Shown here in pieces: positions 62,745-64,000 of a stretch of 64,000 nt of DNA. This DNA is from Effusibacillus pohliae DSM 22757. Its GTDB lineage: Bacteria; Bacillota; Bacilli; Tumebacillales; Effusibacillaceae. The translations under genes and the position numbers were made by a program. Under the pieces are notes generated by a model. That model saw only the letters and a list, made by a program, of their open reading frames with translations. It did no database searches and was not told the DNA's origin. Positions within the stretch are counted from its first letter, which is position 1, and every line of letters begins with the position of its first letter. Location of the stretch: contig NZ_AQXL01000135.1 of the NCBI RefSeq assembly GCF_000376225.1, positions 1-64,000 on the forward strand, written 5' to 3'.

Positions 62745-63823
62745 CTACACCCGGTAACAATGCGGTAACCGGGTCCCTTTATTTTTTGCAGGTGGATTTC
62801 TCCGGTGCTTGATCCATAACCTGGCTCGCTCCTGGCTGTCCAAGCGAGGACAGGTCAGACAGGGGCGGTTGCCCGGGAACTGGTACCACAAACAGCAGGT
62901 GGAACGCACCCGCACCGACTCGGGCGGAGTGAGCGCATGCAGCCGTACGGTCTGATAGGTCGAGCGAAGAGGCGGCGCTTCAAATCCCCGACTGGTATGC
63001 AATGCTTCCAGGTGTTGCTTCAATTCGGGTGTGGTGCGGGAAGCCCCTTGGTACTGTTCGTTCAAATATCCCACATAGTTGCCGACGTTTCCCCACATAA
63101 TCGCCAGAGACAGGCCGAATTCGCCAGCGATTCGGTCGATCAGCCGGCCCAGATTGCCATCGAACACCGCTTGCAACACTTTTGCCCGCAGCTTGTCCGA
63201 GGCGGACTCGCATGGATGACGATCTGCGCTTCCGTCTCGTCTGATTTTGGTCCCCGGCTTGTCCAAGGTAGGCGCCGGGGTACGCGAACCGTTGCGGGAG
63301 GCCGCCGGTGGCAAACCGACAGGTCGAACCATTCGACCGATTCTAGAAACCGGATGGCGACCGGCAGATGTTCCCTCAGTCGAATCGCAGTCTGTTCAGC
63401 GTCCGCCAGGATGCCGATGTTGGCTGACAGCAGCGGATGCAGGACGGAAGCGAGCAGAACGCTTGCGTAGCGCTTTTGGAACAGGGAAGCGGCTGCCAAC
63501 CGGTTGCTGGAATTCATCCGGTCGGCGACGCGTTCCACCACCAGCCGCAACGTGTTGCCCGCAAGCAGTTGCTGCACCGAAACGGTTTCGCTCGCGTCCA
63601 GCTCATGCTGGGCAATGGCCGCCTGCGAGGAAGCGGTACGGATCGGGCGGAAAGTTCCGGAGGAGCCTGTATCGCTGCCGTCCGCCGGCTCGGGCGAAAC
63701 GGAACGGGGGCGGTTGGCCGTCCTTTGTGATTGGGCGTCCACCGGCTCCACCTCAAGCGGAATCTGGAGACCCCGCTTTAGCAACTCGACTTGGATTTTT
63801 GACAGAGTAACGGTTTGCTGCAT
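62745..63823 (-). pseudogene. Siderophore-iron reductase FhuF-like, frameshifted
   Basis: From the ATG at 63823 (GAAGGGAGG upstream) one frame gives an N-terminal half with ASLFQKRYASVLLASVLHPL. A second frame, from about 63330 on, gives DGNLGRLIDRIAGEFGLSL and the C-terminal [2Fe-2S] site STCCLWYQFPGNRPCLTCPR. These are the two halves of one FhuF/IucA-C-like ferric reductase, with the frame change near 63240-63330. A sequencing error is possible; otherwise the gene is dead. It would release iron from hydroxamate siderophores. Confidence 0.75.
62750..62788 (+). terminator. Terminator of the amidase gene (overlaps the end of fhuF)
   Basis: CCCGGT pairs with ACCGGG over an AACAATGCGGTA loop, followed by TCCCTTTATTTTTT. 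Confidence 0.65.
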
Positions 63824-63872
63824 GACGGGCCTCCCTTCAGCCTGTACTCCATCCTCCACCGCTTCCGATGGT

Positions 63873-64000
63873 TCAGACAGCCGCCGCCTGTTTTCGCGTG
63901 ACGATTCTCCCTTTCCCATACGGGATACAGAGCGGCGTTCCGTAGATCGGATCCTGCGTGAGCTGACAGTCCATCCCGAACACGTCCCGCACCAGTTCTT
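63873..64000 (-). CDS. C-terminal fragment of an unidentified gene (runs off the window)
   Basis: Reading in from the right edge, 42 residues end at the TGA at 63873-63875 (DVFGMDCQLTQDPIYGTPLC and a basic tail). I cannot assign it. It lies 50 bases upstream of the fhuF-like gene on the same strand, so a siderophore-related partner is possible. Confidence 0.5.
   Translation of the reverse strand, partial: ELVRDVFGMDCQLTQDPIYGTPLCIPYGKGRIVTRKQAAAV

Noticed and set aside
1-64000. CRISPR arrays, rRNA or tRNA genes
   Set aside because: No regularly spaced direct repeats, rRNA-like sequence or foldable tRNA were found on inspection.

Overview
The window looks like chromosomal DNA of a spore-former-type Bacillota in or near the Alicyclobacillaceae (Effusibacillus/Tumebacillus-like). 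The evidence is strong Shine-Dalgarno sites with many TTG and GTG starts, DctB/DctS/DctR-type dicarboxylate control, Fur-like boxes, SLH proteins and TatA. This placement is an inference from gene content. The organism uses selenocysteine: three genes carry an in-frame TGA at the expected catalytic place (selD, a peroxiredoxin and a GrdB-family reductase subunit), and selA is present. selB and the tRNA-Sec gene were not found here.

Left part (1-8.1 kb): a truncated IS1595-type transposase, then a catabolic locus organised around a PAS/sigma-54 activator. Good -24/-12 promoters lie in front of both flanking units. One unit is a 4-hydroxybutyryl-CoA dehydratase-like enzyme, with all four cluster ligands kept, plus an M20 amidohydrolase. 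The other is an SDR, an acyl-CoA ligase and an asparaginase. 8-13.3 kb: an RluA-family pseudouridine synthase, a small DMT exporter, an unusual double-HTH/ParB-like protein and two ion transporters.

13.4-18 kb is the most interesting stretch: an iron and redox island. Fur-like boxes precede a 132-residue unknown gene and sit between a divergent 151-residue unknown gene and an encapsulin operon. The operon's cargo ends in the LTVGSL-type loading tag but has only one helical hairpin, about half the length of the known Firmicute IMEF cargo. A zinc-ribbon type S4 ribosomal protein lies inside the island, and a selenocysteine peroxiredoxin and a selenocysteine GrdB-like protein follow it.

18-29 kb: starch/cyclodextrin use (binding protein, two permeases, CGTase-like amylase, LacI regulator, GH15 glucoamylase) with repeated operators of the TGCAAACGNTTGCA type, plus an aldehyde dehydrogenase. 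29-34 kb: dicarboxylate two-component system, its periplasmic-type sensor protein and the DctA/DctP symporter. 34-40 kb: metallo-beta-lactamase-fold hydrolase, Xaa-Pro-type peptidase, rhomboid protease, Nfu, thioredoxin, endonuclease IV, TatA.

40-48.2 kb: a formate module (OFA-family transporter, two DUF2294 proteins, FdhD, an FdhF/YdeP-type molybdoenzyme, MobA). It is interrupted by a decayed type I Wadjet (JetA-JetC-JetD) locus, and a nearly identical 47-base UUCG-capped palindrome brackets the transporter/DUF2294 pair. 48-64 kb: hemL, several gene remnants made by internal deletion (a membrane transporter, an alcohol dehydrogenase fused to an aldehyde dehydrogenase, a subtilase), an SLH protein, an R2lox oxidase with a small partner, a GAF/LuxR regulator, a ZIP transporter, selA-selD, a cell-wall amidase and a frameshifted fhuF. 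The repeated occurrence of deletion remnants suggests ongoing local gene decay.
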